This document shows, one piece after another, positions 11,535-22,311 of a stretch of DNA of 64,000 nt. The notes under the pieces are model-generated. The model made no database searches and was not told the DNA's origin. It saw nothing but the letters and a program-made list of their open reading frames with translations. The translations under genes and the position numbers were made by a program. The stretch comes from Nymphaea colorata. Taxonomy: Eukaryota; Streptophyta; Magnoliopsida; Nymphaeales; Nymphaeaceae. The stretch covers positions 17,188,600 through 17,252,599 of the forward strand of contig NC_045150.1 in assembly GCF_008831285.2 (NCBI RefSeq), in the 5' to 3' direction. How positions within the stretch are numbered: position 1 is the first letter of the stretch; each line of letters begins with the position of its first letter.

Positions 11535-14500
11535 TGGCTCCAGGATATGCAATTTGGACCAAGAAATGTGCAGTATTCTGAAGTCGATCATCGTGTATCT
11601 GGACAGCCCGCGCAGTTTGCATCAGAGTATGCTCGGAGAGTCAAATCTTGGGATTTATAGAACTGGCTACCATATTTAGACATGCCTCAAACATATTGTA
11701 CAATGTGTTTCAAGATTTGAAAATGCTTCATCGTTGGGGCATGTATGAACTGACATGCAAAATTTACTGCATAGGAGAGATCTGGCCTTGTAAGGGTCAA
11801 GTATTGAAGTACACCTGCAAGACTTCGATATGCGGTAGCATTGGAATAAGGAGGATCAATTTCCTCAGGAGATTTGGAACCAACAGTAATAGGTGAGCTC
11901 ACTATTTTACATTGCTGCATTTGTGCTCTAGAAATAATGTCTTGAGCATATATAGACTGATGCATAAACAAGCCGTTGGAAGTCCTTGCAACTTGAATTC
12001 CCAAGAAGTAATTCAGATCACCTAGATCATTCATAGCAAATTGTTGTCTGACGGTGACGAGGAAGGACATTATAAATGAATGTGAATTTCCTGTAAGAAT
12101 GATATCATCAACATACAGTGATAGAATAGTGATAGATTTTTCTTGTCTACGAACAAATAGAGACGGATCGGTGACACAGGCAACAAAGTCCATAGGGAAT
12201 AGAAATTGAGCAAATCTGTCATACCAAGCCCGAGGTGCTTGTTTCAATCCATAAAGAGCTCAATTTAATCTACAAACATGATCTGGCTTGGATGGATCTT
12301 TAAATCGAGGAGGTTGCTCAATATAAACTAGCTCACGAAGATGCCCATTAAGAAACACATTTTTGACATCTAATTGTTTTAGAGGCCAATTAAATGTGAG
12401 GGGAAGACTAAGAACGATTCTTATAGTAGCAAATTTTACCACTTGTGAGAAGGTTTCCAAGAAGTCCAGACCTTGAACCTGGTTATATCCTTGTTGTACG
12501 AGACGCGTTTTGAGCCTTCCAAGCTGCCCATCTCCTTTGAGTTTACTTTTGAAGACCCAGCGGCTCCCGATCACCTGCATGTTTGGTGTACGAGGCACGA
12601 GATCCTAAGTATGGTTATCCTATAAAGCAACCATTTCATCTTTCATAGCCTGATACCAGCCTGGGTGTTTGAGGGCAAGGATGTAATGTGATGGTTCAAT
12701 TGGAATGGATGAAGTGGTAAAGGCATACTTAGGATTAGGTTTTATGATGCTGGATTTGGATCAAGTAGTCATAGAATGAGTTGAGGAGGAGGTAGTCGAT
12801 GGGACTAATGGTGAACTGGGTGGCTCGAGTTGGAGAGGTGATGTAGGGGCTGGTATAGGTGTAGGTGGCACAGGAGAAGGCTCTTCGACATTATGCATTT
12901 GGGCTAGATGTTGAGATTCAAGATGAGGCTCGTTAGACGAATCTGAAAAGGATACAAAGTCAGCATTAGAGGTTATGGGCCTAGGAGTTGGCATGGTGTT
13001 GTTGTACGAAAAATGGGTTTCATTAAACACGACATGACAGGAGATATATACACGTCCAGTGGGGGGATATAGACATCTATACCCTTTATGATGGTTGCTA
13101 TATCCAAGAAACACACAAGGTAACGACTTGGGCTGAAACTTATGATTTGTATATCCTCTAAGGTAAGGATAGCATCTAGATTCAAAAGCGCGAAGACAAG
13201 AATAATCAGGCCGTTCCTTGAAAAGCAACTCATACGGACTTTGCATGTGTAAAACTTGTGATGGAAGTCGGTTGATAAACCAAAATGCAGTGGAAAAAGC
13301 CTCAACCCAATATTGAGGTGGAAGATGACTATGAAATAACATAGTAAGACCTAATTCTATAACCGATCTATGTTTTCTTTGCACCATACGATTTTGCTCT
13401 GGCGTCTTAGGACAAGATTCTTAATGTTTGATGTTGTTCTCCTTTAAATAATTTGTAAGAACCAAACTGTTAAACTCGTCCCCTTCACCACTTTGAAAAA
13501 CTCTGAGCTTTGCATCAAATTGTGTTTGAATCATTTTGTGAAATTCAGGAAATTTGGCAAAAAAATCAGATTTCTGTTTTAGAGGATAAATCAATGAATA
13601 TTTACAGAATTGATCCATAAACAAATCATAATATTTTAGATTCTGGCAATTAGGAGCTGGTTCCCATAAGTCACAATGCGCTTTAGTAAATAAAGAATCA
13701 CAATCATCATCAATAGGAAGAAATGGAAGCCTACACGCCTTTCCCATCAGACAACTGGCACAAGTAAAAGGTTTAGGCAAATTTTTTGTCATTGTAATCA
13801 ACTTATTTGCACTCATAAACTCTAACACGTTATGATGTAGATCACCAAGTCGTCCATGCTACACTTCAAAAGGAGCTAATCGCAACCGTGTTGTAAAGAA
13901 CACATTCTTCAGTTTTGGCTTGAGAGCATATAGATCGCCTTCTCTAGACCCCATTTTAGTCACTTCGTTGGTCTCCTTGTCCTTAATAGCAAAGAAATTT
14001 GAAGAGAATTCAAACACATAAGGCACAGTAGAAGTGAGTTGACTAACTGAAATAAGATTTTTCTTGATGTCAGGCACAACAAGAACATTGTCGAGAGGAA
14101 TTGTGCAATTTCCCACATGGATATCGGCAACTCCAATATGTGTAATATCAAGATGTTGGCCATTTCCTACCATGATTTTGTCTGTTCCTTTATATGGAAT
14201 GCAACTTTTGAGTTTACCTGGATCATCGATTTTCATAGCAGAAAATGCCTGTGGCATATCACGTGGTTGATAAGCATGATCAAACCTGTGATAACATTTG
14301 AAAGCATTATGATTATTTAGGACACAAATCTGACATGGTACCTTGGATTTGTTCGTCTCTCCATTGGCTGATCCTTGCTGATTTCGAGTCTGAGTTCCTA
14401 GATTGAACCCACGTCCCTTGGAGTTGAACCCACTATTGTTGCTATTGGTATTGCGCCAACTATTGTTGTATCATTTTCTGTTGGTTTGATTGTTGGATTG

Positions 14501-15196
14501 TTGTGTGAAGAAGGCCATTTCGTTGTTCAACCTAGCCTCTCCTGCATGTAAGTCCTTCATTGTTTCATGCCCTTGAAGTAGTGACACTGCATCAAGATAT
14601 GAGGGAATCGGCGGCTTGAGGATAGAAGACATGAACGACTCATATCCTGGTCCGAGACCGTTAACAAGCCAAAAGACTTTGTCGTCATCCTCAAGAGGCT
14701 TCCCAATCACTACAAGTTCATCACATATAGCCTTGAAACCAGTAACATATTCAGTCACAGGTTTATCTTGTTTGCGGTGGAGTTGTAGTTTTCCTATCAG
14801 CATGATTTCTCTGTCCTTTGACTCACGAGCGAATGCTCTTGTCAAGGTTTTCCATACTTGTTCAAAGGTTTTAAGTCCCACGACAAGTCCAAGGAGTTCT
14901 TCTGTAAGAGACCCAATAAGCCATCCTCTTAGAAGATAGGCTGGTTTTTTCCAAGCAGAATAATCAGGGTTTGGTTGTCTCACGGTTTCACCATTTTCAA
15001 AGGATTCAATGGTAGAAGATGGCGTGAGAATCGTCCCATCAATAAACCCAAGCAGTTGGCTTTCTATGAGACCAAGAATTTGTGTTTTCCACAACAAGAA
15101 ATTCTTGTGTGATAGTTTGATTGAAACAAAAATAGCCACATTTACAGTGGAAGGATAGGGGTACTTAGCTACCGAATTTGTTGCGGATGTCAACAT
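11535..15196 (-). pseudogene. Copia Gag-Pol polyprotein, nine stop codons, no frameshift
   Basis: Gag lies at 15196-14471 (about 240 residues), then an Asn/Gly-rich linker and a CCHC knuckle (CQICVLNNHNAFKC, near 14290-14335). The protease region (14257-13859) has the flanking segments but lacks the catalytic D-S/T-G-A: SAMKIDDP runs straight into GKLKSC. The integrase has its first Asp (HCDLW), but the second motif reads FQSGEGDEF and the third QNRMVQRKH, so the other two catalytic acids are replaced. The C-terminal integrase region and RT follow (YVDD in LSLYVDDIILTG, near 12120), then RNase H (SDANCAGCPDTR, near 11600). Stops are at 14468, 13856, 13418, 12758, 12620, 12605, 12257, 11684 and 11588. 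The segments stay in one frame, so decay was by substitution. It cannot mobilise itself. Confidence 0.92.
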
Positions 15197-15465
15197 GTTG
15201 AAGACCTACGGCACTAGTAAATTTTGTATCTCTTCACATGATTGTCCAAAAAATTTGCAAATTTGTCCAAAAATAATAGACACTTGCCCGAATCCAATAA
15301 CACATAGCTCGACTGGTGAATTGCCTCTAGTAAAAAATGTGCCTCAAAGAAAGTCATGCCTGGAAAGTCTCTCTGGGGAGTTTGCATGGGGTTACCTCCT
15401 TCGATAGTAGTTGCAGCTCTTGTAAAATTCCGGCTTGTCACAATTTGCCGGTGAAAGCTTTTATA

Positions 15466-15477
15466 GTTCTAATACCA
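15466..15477 (-). promoter_or_regulatory. Primer-binding site for initiator tRNA-Met
   Basis: The minus strand reads TGGTATTAGAAC, directly adjoining the LTR. It differs at two positions, both C/G-to-T/A, from the usual plant copia TGGTATCAGAGC, complementary to the tRNA-iMet 3' end. This is where minus-strand DNA synthesis would be primed. Confidence 0.8.
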
Positions 15478-15973
15478 TAAAAGGGAAAGAATGATGAAGA
15501 TGATGAACAAAAGAAATTAATGTGGTTCAGAAGAAAATTCCTACTCCATGACTCAGTCATCAATTTCGTGATGATCTGGTTCCCTTAGCACAGTATTTAT
15601 ACATTGCTATGTCTGATTCGAATTTGAATTAGTTTCTATTGGCGTACAATTAGTTTCCTTGAATTTCTCCTTTGGTTTTGAATAGGAGAAACTGACATTC
15701 TCCCACAATCTTTCTTCATTGTGAAGAGGTGTTTTTGTTGCTCGTCCGATTGGCTTTGCTTCCATATTTATTGCTCTTAATTTGCTGGAATTCTAATTTA
15801 TTGCTGGAGCCTTATCAAGGTGCATTTTGGTCTCTTGACTCTCATGGCTGATTTGATTTCCTTCCATATTGGTTACGCCCAATTTCCTGCAGTTATGATA
15901 CATGCCTGATGTCCTGGAGTTATGAACCATTGAAGACGCACCTGATTTTCTGGAGTGAGCTGGTGCGTTATCA
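15478..15973 (-). repeat. 5' LTR of the 11.5-16 kb copia element (about 496 bp)
   Basis: The boundary next to the primer-binding site is set by the PBS at 15477. The outer end (plus-strand GCGTTATCA, 15973) is set by alignment with the solo LTR at 36980-37459, which ends GTGTTATCA. Conserved internal blocks are ACGTGGTTC/ATGTGGTTC, CCTACTCCATGACTCAGTCA and GATGATCTGGTTCCCTTA. The inner terminal dinucleotide is TA on the plus strand where the solo copy has TG. Confidence 0.82.
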
Positions 15974-16680
15974 GCCTGAAATGGCTAGAAATGAATTGCC
16001 AAGTGAGCTGTGCAAAATTTTGGAGAGAGAGAAACAGAGAGACATAGATATTCACCATCGACCCTAGGAAGATTGTCAGAGAAAATGGTCAAAGGAACAG
16101 ATCACAAGAAATGATGTTATCAAGGATGAATGGTCTTTTATAGAACAAACATACTTGAGCAAGAGATTGATTGATCGATCGATCCAAAGAAGACGATACA
16201 AACAGTGCACAAAGTTATCAGGAAAACATACCCATCGCCCAAAACCAGTGAATTCAAGAGCGAGAATCTAAAGGGAAACTTGAAAAATCCTATTGCATCA
16301 AACACAAACACACTAAACGATGTTTCCACAACTCTATCACCCAAAATAGCAATCCAATCAGAAATCCCAGAGTTCTACACCAAAACAGATGTTGGAAAGA
16401 TTTTTTTCCATGTCCAAAAACGGAGAACAAGAATGAATAGAGCACTCATGAATACATCTAATCCATGGGCATACTGAACCGCCTTCCATAAGTCCTGCCA
16501 CTAGAAGCCCAATGGATCCAAAATTACCAAACATTCTTAACCGTAGTCTCTCTACAAAGATCAAACATTAAATAATTTCACTAGGCATATCATCTCAATC
16601 ATTCAATCGTGAATGAAGAAAGACAAAGGAAAAGAAGAGGAAAACATAACTAAATTCAAATACATCAAATAACGCTTAGA
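15974..16680. other. Spacer outside the copia 5' LTR
   Basis: No recognisable coding or repeat content. Short ORFs on both strands have no family resemblance. Confidence 0.5.
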
Positions 16681-16805
16681 CGAGTTTGAGCTGCATCATT
16701 TGTTGAACAAGTCGAGCTTGAGTTCATGAGTCGACTCGTTCAAATAATCGAGTCAAGTTCGAGTTCACTGAACTCAAACTGTTAAAGCTCGACTCGGCTC
16801 AAAAA
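16680..16805. repeat. CGAGC/GAGTCGA-rich subterminal-type repeat cluster, left
   Basis: Repeated short words on both strands (CGAGTTTGAGCT, GTCGAGCTTGAG, GAGTCGACTCG, AAGTTCGAGTTCA, GCTCGACTCGGCTC). Such clusters resemble the subterminal regions of plant non-autonomous DNA transposons. A matching cluster is at 19635-19870. No terminal inverted repeat could be matched between the two. Confidence 0.5.
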
Positions 16806-19634
16806 TGTCACCGACTTGTTTTTTTAATTGAAAAAACAGTTTACCAACTTGATTTTTTCTGACTCGCTTGTCTCTGGTGGGAGACTCCGCTTTCCACTTT
16901 TCAGTTTCCTTTTGTTCTCTCTCTCGTTTCGAAACTTTTTGCCTCCAAATGCAACCTTAACTCGTAAGTTTCTCAACTTCAGCCTTCACCTTCAAGGTTC
17001 TTGTCACAGCCGGTAGCTCCGCTTCAGCCTTCAAAATTCCTTCTTGCAGCAAAGAGGGCAAGCTTCCTGCGTGCATTATGTAGTTCTCTCTCTCTCTCTC
17101 TTGCTTTCTTTCTGTTTATTTCTTCTCGGTCAGTATGTGGTGGGAGGATGGAGGGGAGGAGAAATCAGTGTGTAGCTCGTGGGAGGGCATCCAAGTTGGA
17201 GGTGGTGGGGGGTCATTGGAAATTCCAGCCTGCCAGCTGCTTGAGTCCTGACACCATCGACCAAGGGTAAGCTACAACTGGCAGGTAAGAACATAGAAAC
17301 CATTTCTCCATTTGGTGGGGGGAGGGGGGGTTAACTGTTCAGAGTTCTTGACTTAAAATTTGTAGCCCTAGCTACTGTTTAGGTTTTCTTGTTTTTCATT
17401 TCCCTTTTTCTAGCTTATTTTTTTAAAGAATATGTTTCATTCTGTTTTTCAATGGGGTCTTCGTGAAACTTTAGGTTTTTGTTTCTGGTATGTTTGGATG
17501 ACGTAACAGGATCAGCTTGTACCGGTATTTCGATGTTTACATAACTTTTTGAGTACTTAATTCTGGCAGTTTGGTGTTATTGTTTTAGATCACACCTTTT
17601 CTCCTCGGTGTTTTTATTTAGATTGTTAGATATTTGTACTTGCCAGCTTCAAAGTTATCTATTAAAAACATTGGTTGGTTTCATGTTTTTTAGTTGGAAT
17701 TATTTTTTGTATGTGCTTTTGGAAGTTTTTGGTTTGTTGATTCGTGACTTGGAATCCCAATTTTTATTGCATCAATTACCATGCCTGCAAAGAATGATGC
17801 TCGGATAAAGACACATGTTGTTCATGTTTACAGTGTTACTAATCTTTTTTTTTTCCTTCTCTAATATTGATCTTCTTAGCATGATCATCCATTCTTTACA
17901 ATTGGTTTTAAACATTTTCTAAGAGAGTCTTTTGTTTTTCCCTTCTTGACTAGGTAAGCGATTTGGCATTTGATGCCATTCGGAGTTACTTTAAGTAAAG
18001 GTAAATAAAAATGTCCGTGTTTGTTATGAAGCTCATTCTTCTATAATGGATTCTGCTCTTCTTATGCCTGAACATGTCTCCCTGTATTTTCGGTCATGTA
18101 TCACTGGCTTCAAGTGCTTTGTTGTTCTTTTCTTCAAATAGAATGTGAAGGCTTGCTGCCTTCAACTTTAATTCCTCTGTTTTATCAATGTTTTACATGT
18201 GGATGAATTCTTTGCACTGTTCTTGGTCCTTATTGTTCACTATTACCATGTGTCATGGAATGGACTATGGAGTTCCCCATAATTGAACGTATTTTTTTTG
18301 CTGCACACTTGATGCAAAATTTTTCTTTAATCTTTTTCTGCCTTTTTTGGTTTTTCTTTTCATTTTTTTTTTGTTGGGGCCACTGGTGTAAGGGGTGTGA
18401 TTTTATAAATCGATAAATCTTAAGTTACTTGATGCCAATATTAGTATCATATATTTCAGAGTCCTTTTATTTGCAACAATTCTCATAAATGGCCCTGTCC
18501 CGTCAGAAGTTTCATGGCAATATGGATCTTGTGTTTTTAAATTAGAAAGAATGTGTTCTATCATACCATTAAGGGTTTTAAGTTAGAAGGTAATAGTTTT
18601 CTTTTTTGGATCTACAGATCAGTGCGGTAGAATTTTCTTGTCCTTAATAGTTTTCCTCTGAAGCAACTGCACTAATAGAAAAAAAATTGGACCCAGATCC
18701 TGATACAGTGAGGCTTGGTAAACTGTTTTATTTGTTATTACCATGTTTTGATACAATGGTTCTTTAAATTCTTCTTCAAGTCCTTGAGAAAGGGACATAC
18801 GTTTGTTAAATTTTAGCCACTGAAGTTGACAAAATGTGCTTCTTGCTGGTTTTATTAGTGCTCACCAATTTTTTGAATTCTTACATTCAGCCACTTTAAT
18901 TGTGTAGCAGGTTGACATGAATTCTTCGAAAGTATTGGCTTGAGTGCAGATGCAGTTGCTCGAACTGGAGAAACCTTGGCCCTAATAAACTTGTCTCTCA
19001 AATTCTTCTCTCCTCTAAAGGTATGTTACATGGTGTAGTTATTTTAGCTTATCTTAAATCAGGAAAAAAAAATAGTTGTATTGTCTGTTTATTGGGCTTC
19101 CGGTTTTTGTTCGTGGTGAAACTATTATGTGCTTCTTCTTGACCATCATTTTTTCTTTTGGAGGAGGTGTATATAATTTTTTTTGTATTGGACCAAAATC
19201 TTTGAAATTTCCAGCTTCACTAAGTTTAGACCAGTTTTAATGCTTGTTCCTCTCTGCAAAAATCTTTGATAAGATTAAGTGTTGGTTGATAATGCAATTA
19301 CAGCACCATCTCTAAAGTTGTCATCAAGCTTACTTTCACTCAAAAGTATCCTCACCATTCTCAAGTGTGCACACACGTTTGATATATTGAATATAATCAA
19401 ATGATCGCAATTTGCATTTGAATATATTGGCCCATATTGTAAACAAGTTATGCTTGGCAGCCAAAAAACATTCATTTTTGGAATTTTTGCAGGCAATAGC
19501 TGCCAATAGGTGACACAGGTAGACGATGATTCTTGTTCCTCATTCATTAATCCATTCTCAACTACAAACTATTCCTAGTAGGTACGTCAATCCTGTAAAA
19601 CAAGTCAGTTTTCATTTAGTTTTCTTAATAGCAT
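16806..19634. other. T-rich, probably non-coding stretch; one weak exon candidate
   Basis: The plus strand is strongly T-rich with intron-like pyrimidine tracts. ORFs at 16828-17016 and 17001-17270 have no family resemblance. Small in-frame snippets with splice-like borders exist (17949-17999, reading VSDLAFDAIRSYFK; 18919-19020, listed separately), but no gene could be assembled. Confidence 0.4.
18919..19020 (+). pseudogene. Possible single exon remnant, weakly mTERF-like
   Basis: A 34-codon open stretch reads [16 protein letters not shown] and ends at a good donor (CTAAAG/GTATGT). The FF-SIGLS pattern recalls the helical repeats of plant mitochondrial/plastid transcription terminator (mTERF) proteins, but this is only a similarity of spacing and a few residues. 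A TGA lies in frame just upstream at 18913-18915, and no neighbouring exons were found. The identification is speculative. Confidence 0.2.
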
Positions 19635-19870
19635 TAGTTTGAATTTGTCGAGTTTGTCAAGCCTAAATAAAGTTGATATATTCAAACGAGTTTGTCGAGC
19701 CTTAATCAAGTCGAGCTCCAACTCAACACGTAACTATCGGGTCGAGCACGAGCTGCTGCCATCAAGTTACTCTCGAGCTCAAGCGGAGACAAGCTCGAGG
19801 CTTCATTAGTCGACCCGAGATCGAGCTAACTGAAGTCCGGCTTGACTCAGCTCGTGTTCACCTCTACCAT
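19635..19870. repeat. CGAGC-rich subterminal-type repeat cluster, right
   Basis: Dense CGAGC/GCTCG words (GTCGAGCACGAGCTGCTG, CTCGAGCTCAAGCGG, GACCCGAGATCGAGCTAAC), ending in CAGCTCGTGTTCACCTCTA near 19852-19870. That end looks like the right end of a widespread type of plant non-autonomous DNA transposon. The left terminus was not identified. Confidence 0.5.
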
Positions 19871-20943
19871 AAGTCCTCAAATATTTGATTCTTTTTTGTT
19901 ACCATTTGCATCCTAGTCAGTTCTGCACATAAGGCAGAACATGAATAGCGGATGCAGTCTCACAATCCAGAGGTGAGTCTTTCTCTTATTCATTGGGCCT
20001 CTTTTCCATTTAAAAAAAAAATCTCAGTCAGCTTCTTTTGCAGCTCGTTGATGCTGAGGTTTTGAACCAAATAGTTCTCTTTCATTGATGTTATTATCTA
20101 TTGTTCTAATTGTGTCTCTTTTTGTTCTTCACTCACCATGTGTCCTCTTCAAGCAACTATAGATACTTGAAAAAAGTTATTTTTTTCGAATTTTGTTGCA
20201 AAATAAGAACCAACTTTTCAAGGTAACAAGTTTTATGCATAGTTTTGCTCAAATCATTTAATATTCACAACCATTTCTCATTGCAGATGTAATGACCATG
20301 TGTCCTCAAATCCTAGTTTTTGTATCTGATCATGTCAGGCATGATCACAACAGTTACTTTGCTCACCGTCTGTACTCAAATCCTAGTTTTTGTATCTGAA
20401 AATGTGTTGGAAATCCTTGTTTCTTTATCTAACAATTCACTTTTAGCTTTTATATTGTTTGCTCATGAGAATTCAAGACAAATTGATCTAGACATTCTTT
20501 TCTTCGTGATCATTGCCTACCCCATCATGATCAAATTTTGTGTTGTTAAGCTGCGTGTTGCACAAAACATGCATGATACAGCGGCCATGGCCAGTACGCA
20601 AGCTGCAGCCAAGTTTTATGGCCTCCATGTCATTTCAGACTAGCTGCAAAATAATCCTTGGAATGTTAGTCGGTTGTCATCCTCTCTAAGAAGCCAAAGC
20701 AGGTCAGAATCAGGTAGACAGAGAAGACCATCGGAAGACCACCATGGCCGTCACAGCTCACCAGGCTATCCTTCAACCACTCCATGAAGTTTATGTTGCC
20801 TGGAGGTTAAAGAAGTCTGTGGATGATGAGCATTACGTGCATGTCTGTCAATTGGTTTTCATGTCAATTGTGTAACTCAATTTCCATTTTGTAGATAATA
20901 TTATTGGGATAATACGAAATTTTGTTTGTATATATTAATGATG
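19871..20943. other. Spacer without recognised genes
   Basis: T-rich sequence. CTCACCATGTGTCCTC/GACCATGTGTCCTCAAAT and TCAAATCCTAGTTTTTGTAT recur at 20131-20405, a small local duplication. The 20320-20643 ORF is hydrophobic and low in information; I do not call it a gene. Confidence 0.45.
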
Positions 20944-20944
20944 T

Positions 20945-20977
<33 letters not shown>

Positions 20978-21003
20978 GCGTGTGTATGTCTGAGTGTGTG
21001 TGC

Positions 21004-21087
<84 letters not shown>

Positions 21088-21088
21088 C
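20944..21088. repeat. Compound (GT)n/(AT)n microsatellite
   Basis: GT units, then AT, then GTGTATGTC-type interruptions, then more than 25 TA units with one C interruption. It produces Tyr-Ile repeat ORFs that are not genes. Confidence 0.95.
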
Positions 21089-21481
21089 TATTATGAGGAC
21101 ACAGTGGCAGGATTCATATCCTGGGTGAGAAAACATGGATTTCATCATTATAAATTGGTGTGTAGTCATAGTACCAAGTTAAAAATACGAAGGCATTACT
21201 TGCATGAACTATTTTGCCTTGTCATACTGGGTCAACTGCGGTAGAAAAGAGTTTGAAGCAGTTGGGAACTGTGGAGGTAATCATCTATGTTCCATTTTGA
21301 TGAAAGAAAATGATTCCTCAAGAAGAAAGAAGAAATTCAAAAATTACTCTATTGTACTGCACAAGCACCAAGCAAATGAATCAATAGGAAAATAGAAGGG
21401 AAAGTTGCAACAAAAGCATCTGTTTATCTACTGTGAAACGTTTTTCTGTGTCATCTCCAAATACCATCAAGTCGTTCCCCT

Positions 21482-21841
21482 TTAGAGTATGGTGCCACTT
21501 TTCCTTAGTCGCTTGCTCTGGCGACACCCAATTAGCAATTTCCCCTTAATCTCTTGTTCTCCGCCTTCTGCCTCTTCACTGTCTTCAGAATTCTCGGATT
21601 CGTTAGAATCAGTGGTGTCCTCTGTTTCATCCACCTTTTCTTCCTCGTCTTCCAAGTCATTGCTGCATTCAGATTCATCAGAGTCGAGGGCCTTTTTCTG
21701 CTTCTTATTCCTCTTATAAACGGTCGACACCATAAGATTCTCTAGAATCATCCATTCCCCTCTTGGGTCGCTTCTTCTAACTCCTTCTTCCTCCTTCTCT
21801 CCCTTCTCACCCTCCTCATCCTGGTGGTGGAGGTTACGCAC
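21482..21841 (-). CDS. Unidentified acidic, Ser/Glu-rich ORF (119 codons)
   Basis: Open from Met at 21841 to a stop at 21482. Composition is strongly biased: an N-terminal Glu/Gly/Lys-rich segment, a basic patch (KRNKKQKKAL), a long acidic stretch of Asp/Glu/Ser, and a basic end (SKRLRKS). It looks like a disordered acidic region of a nuclear protein or a low-complexity by-product. No domain is recognisable and no splice partners were found. It sits head to head, with a 17-base overlap, with the ORF at 21824-22150. Confidence 0.22.
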   Translation of the reverse strand: MRNLHHQDEEGEKGEKEEEGVRRSDPRGEWMILENLMVSTVYKRNKKQKKALDSDESECSNDLEDEEEKVDETEDTTDSNESENSEDSEEAEGGEQEIKGKLLIGCRQSKRLRKSGTIL

Positions 21842-22150
21842 AATTCTTATGTAAGCTCTGCAATGGATGATTCACTGGTTCATATACATGTGTTAAAGCA
21901 CATTTCTTACACATTTGTGCCCAAGGAATCAGACCATGCCCAAAAATTGACAAACCTACTTGAGAAAATTGAAAAAGAAAAACAGGAGACAGCTAAATTG
22001 AAGAAAAATTTAGGTAAGTCAAGTGAACTTTTTGTTCCTTTGACTATTGAACAAAGTATTGGTATGTGGAAGAAACGAAAAATGTGTTTGGAAGGTAACA
22101 AAACAATAGAAGAATCATTCAGAATTATGAGTAGAGATGAAAAGGATTAA
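21824..22150 (+). CDS. Unidentified ORF with coiled-coil-like segment (108 codons)
   Basis: Runs from ATG at 21824 to TAA at 22148. Residues 40-65 are charged with heptad-like spacing (KLTNLLEKIEKEKQETAKLK), and the C-terminal part reads EQSIGMWKKRKMCLEGNKT. No family recognised. It ends about 110 bases before a transposon-like terminus (22258-22311), so it may be part of a decayed DNA element rather than a host gene. Confidence 0.25.
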   Translation: MVEVTHNSYVSSAMDDSLVHIHVLKHISYTFVPKESDHAQKLTNLLEKIEKEKQETAKLKKNLGKSSELFVPLTIEQSIGMWKKRKMCLEGNKTIEESFRIMSRDEKD

Positions 22151-22257
22151 AAAAATAGCTAGATTCTTTAATGCAAGTTCCCTTCCATTTAATTTAGCTA
22201 GAAGTCCTTATTAAAGATAAATATTTAAGATTTCCATTTTAAAATAAAAAACGTTAA

Positions 22258-22311
22258 GAGGCTGGTGTGGGCAACTGTCCACACCAGCCACAATGTGGCT
22301 ACGCCACTGTT
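22258..22311. repeat. Hairpin plus transposon-like terminus
   Basis: GGCTGGTGTGG (from 22260) pairs perfectly with CCACACCAGCC across an 8-base loop, followed by GTGGCTACGCCACTG. The final words resemble the TGGCTCCGCC terminus seen at 55167-55396 and in many plant non-autonomous DNA elements. The other end was not identified. Confidence 0.4.

Larger units (their letters stand above)
11535..15973 (-). mobile_element. Ty1/copia retrotransposon, 5' LTR to partial RNase H
   Basis: Minus-strand element: 5' LTR 15973-15478, primer-binding site 15477-15466, then gag, protease, integrase, RT and the start of RNase H in one reading frame ending near 11535 at CISWSQYYS. The rest of RNase H, the polypurine tract and the 3' LTR are missing, so no target-site duplication can be tested. 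The order protease-integrase-RT-RNase H is diagnostic of Ty1/copia. The LTR family recurs as the solo LTR at 36980-37459. Confidence 0.93.

Noticed and set aside
20320-20643. Membrane protein ORF of 107 codons
   Set aside because: Hydrophobicity is explained by T-rich sequence; no homology pattern, and it overlaps a small local duplication.
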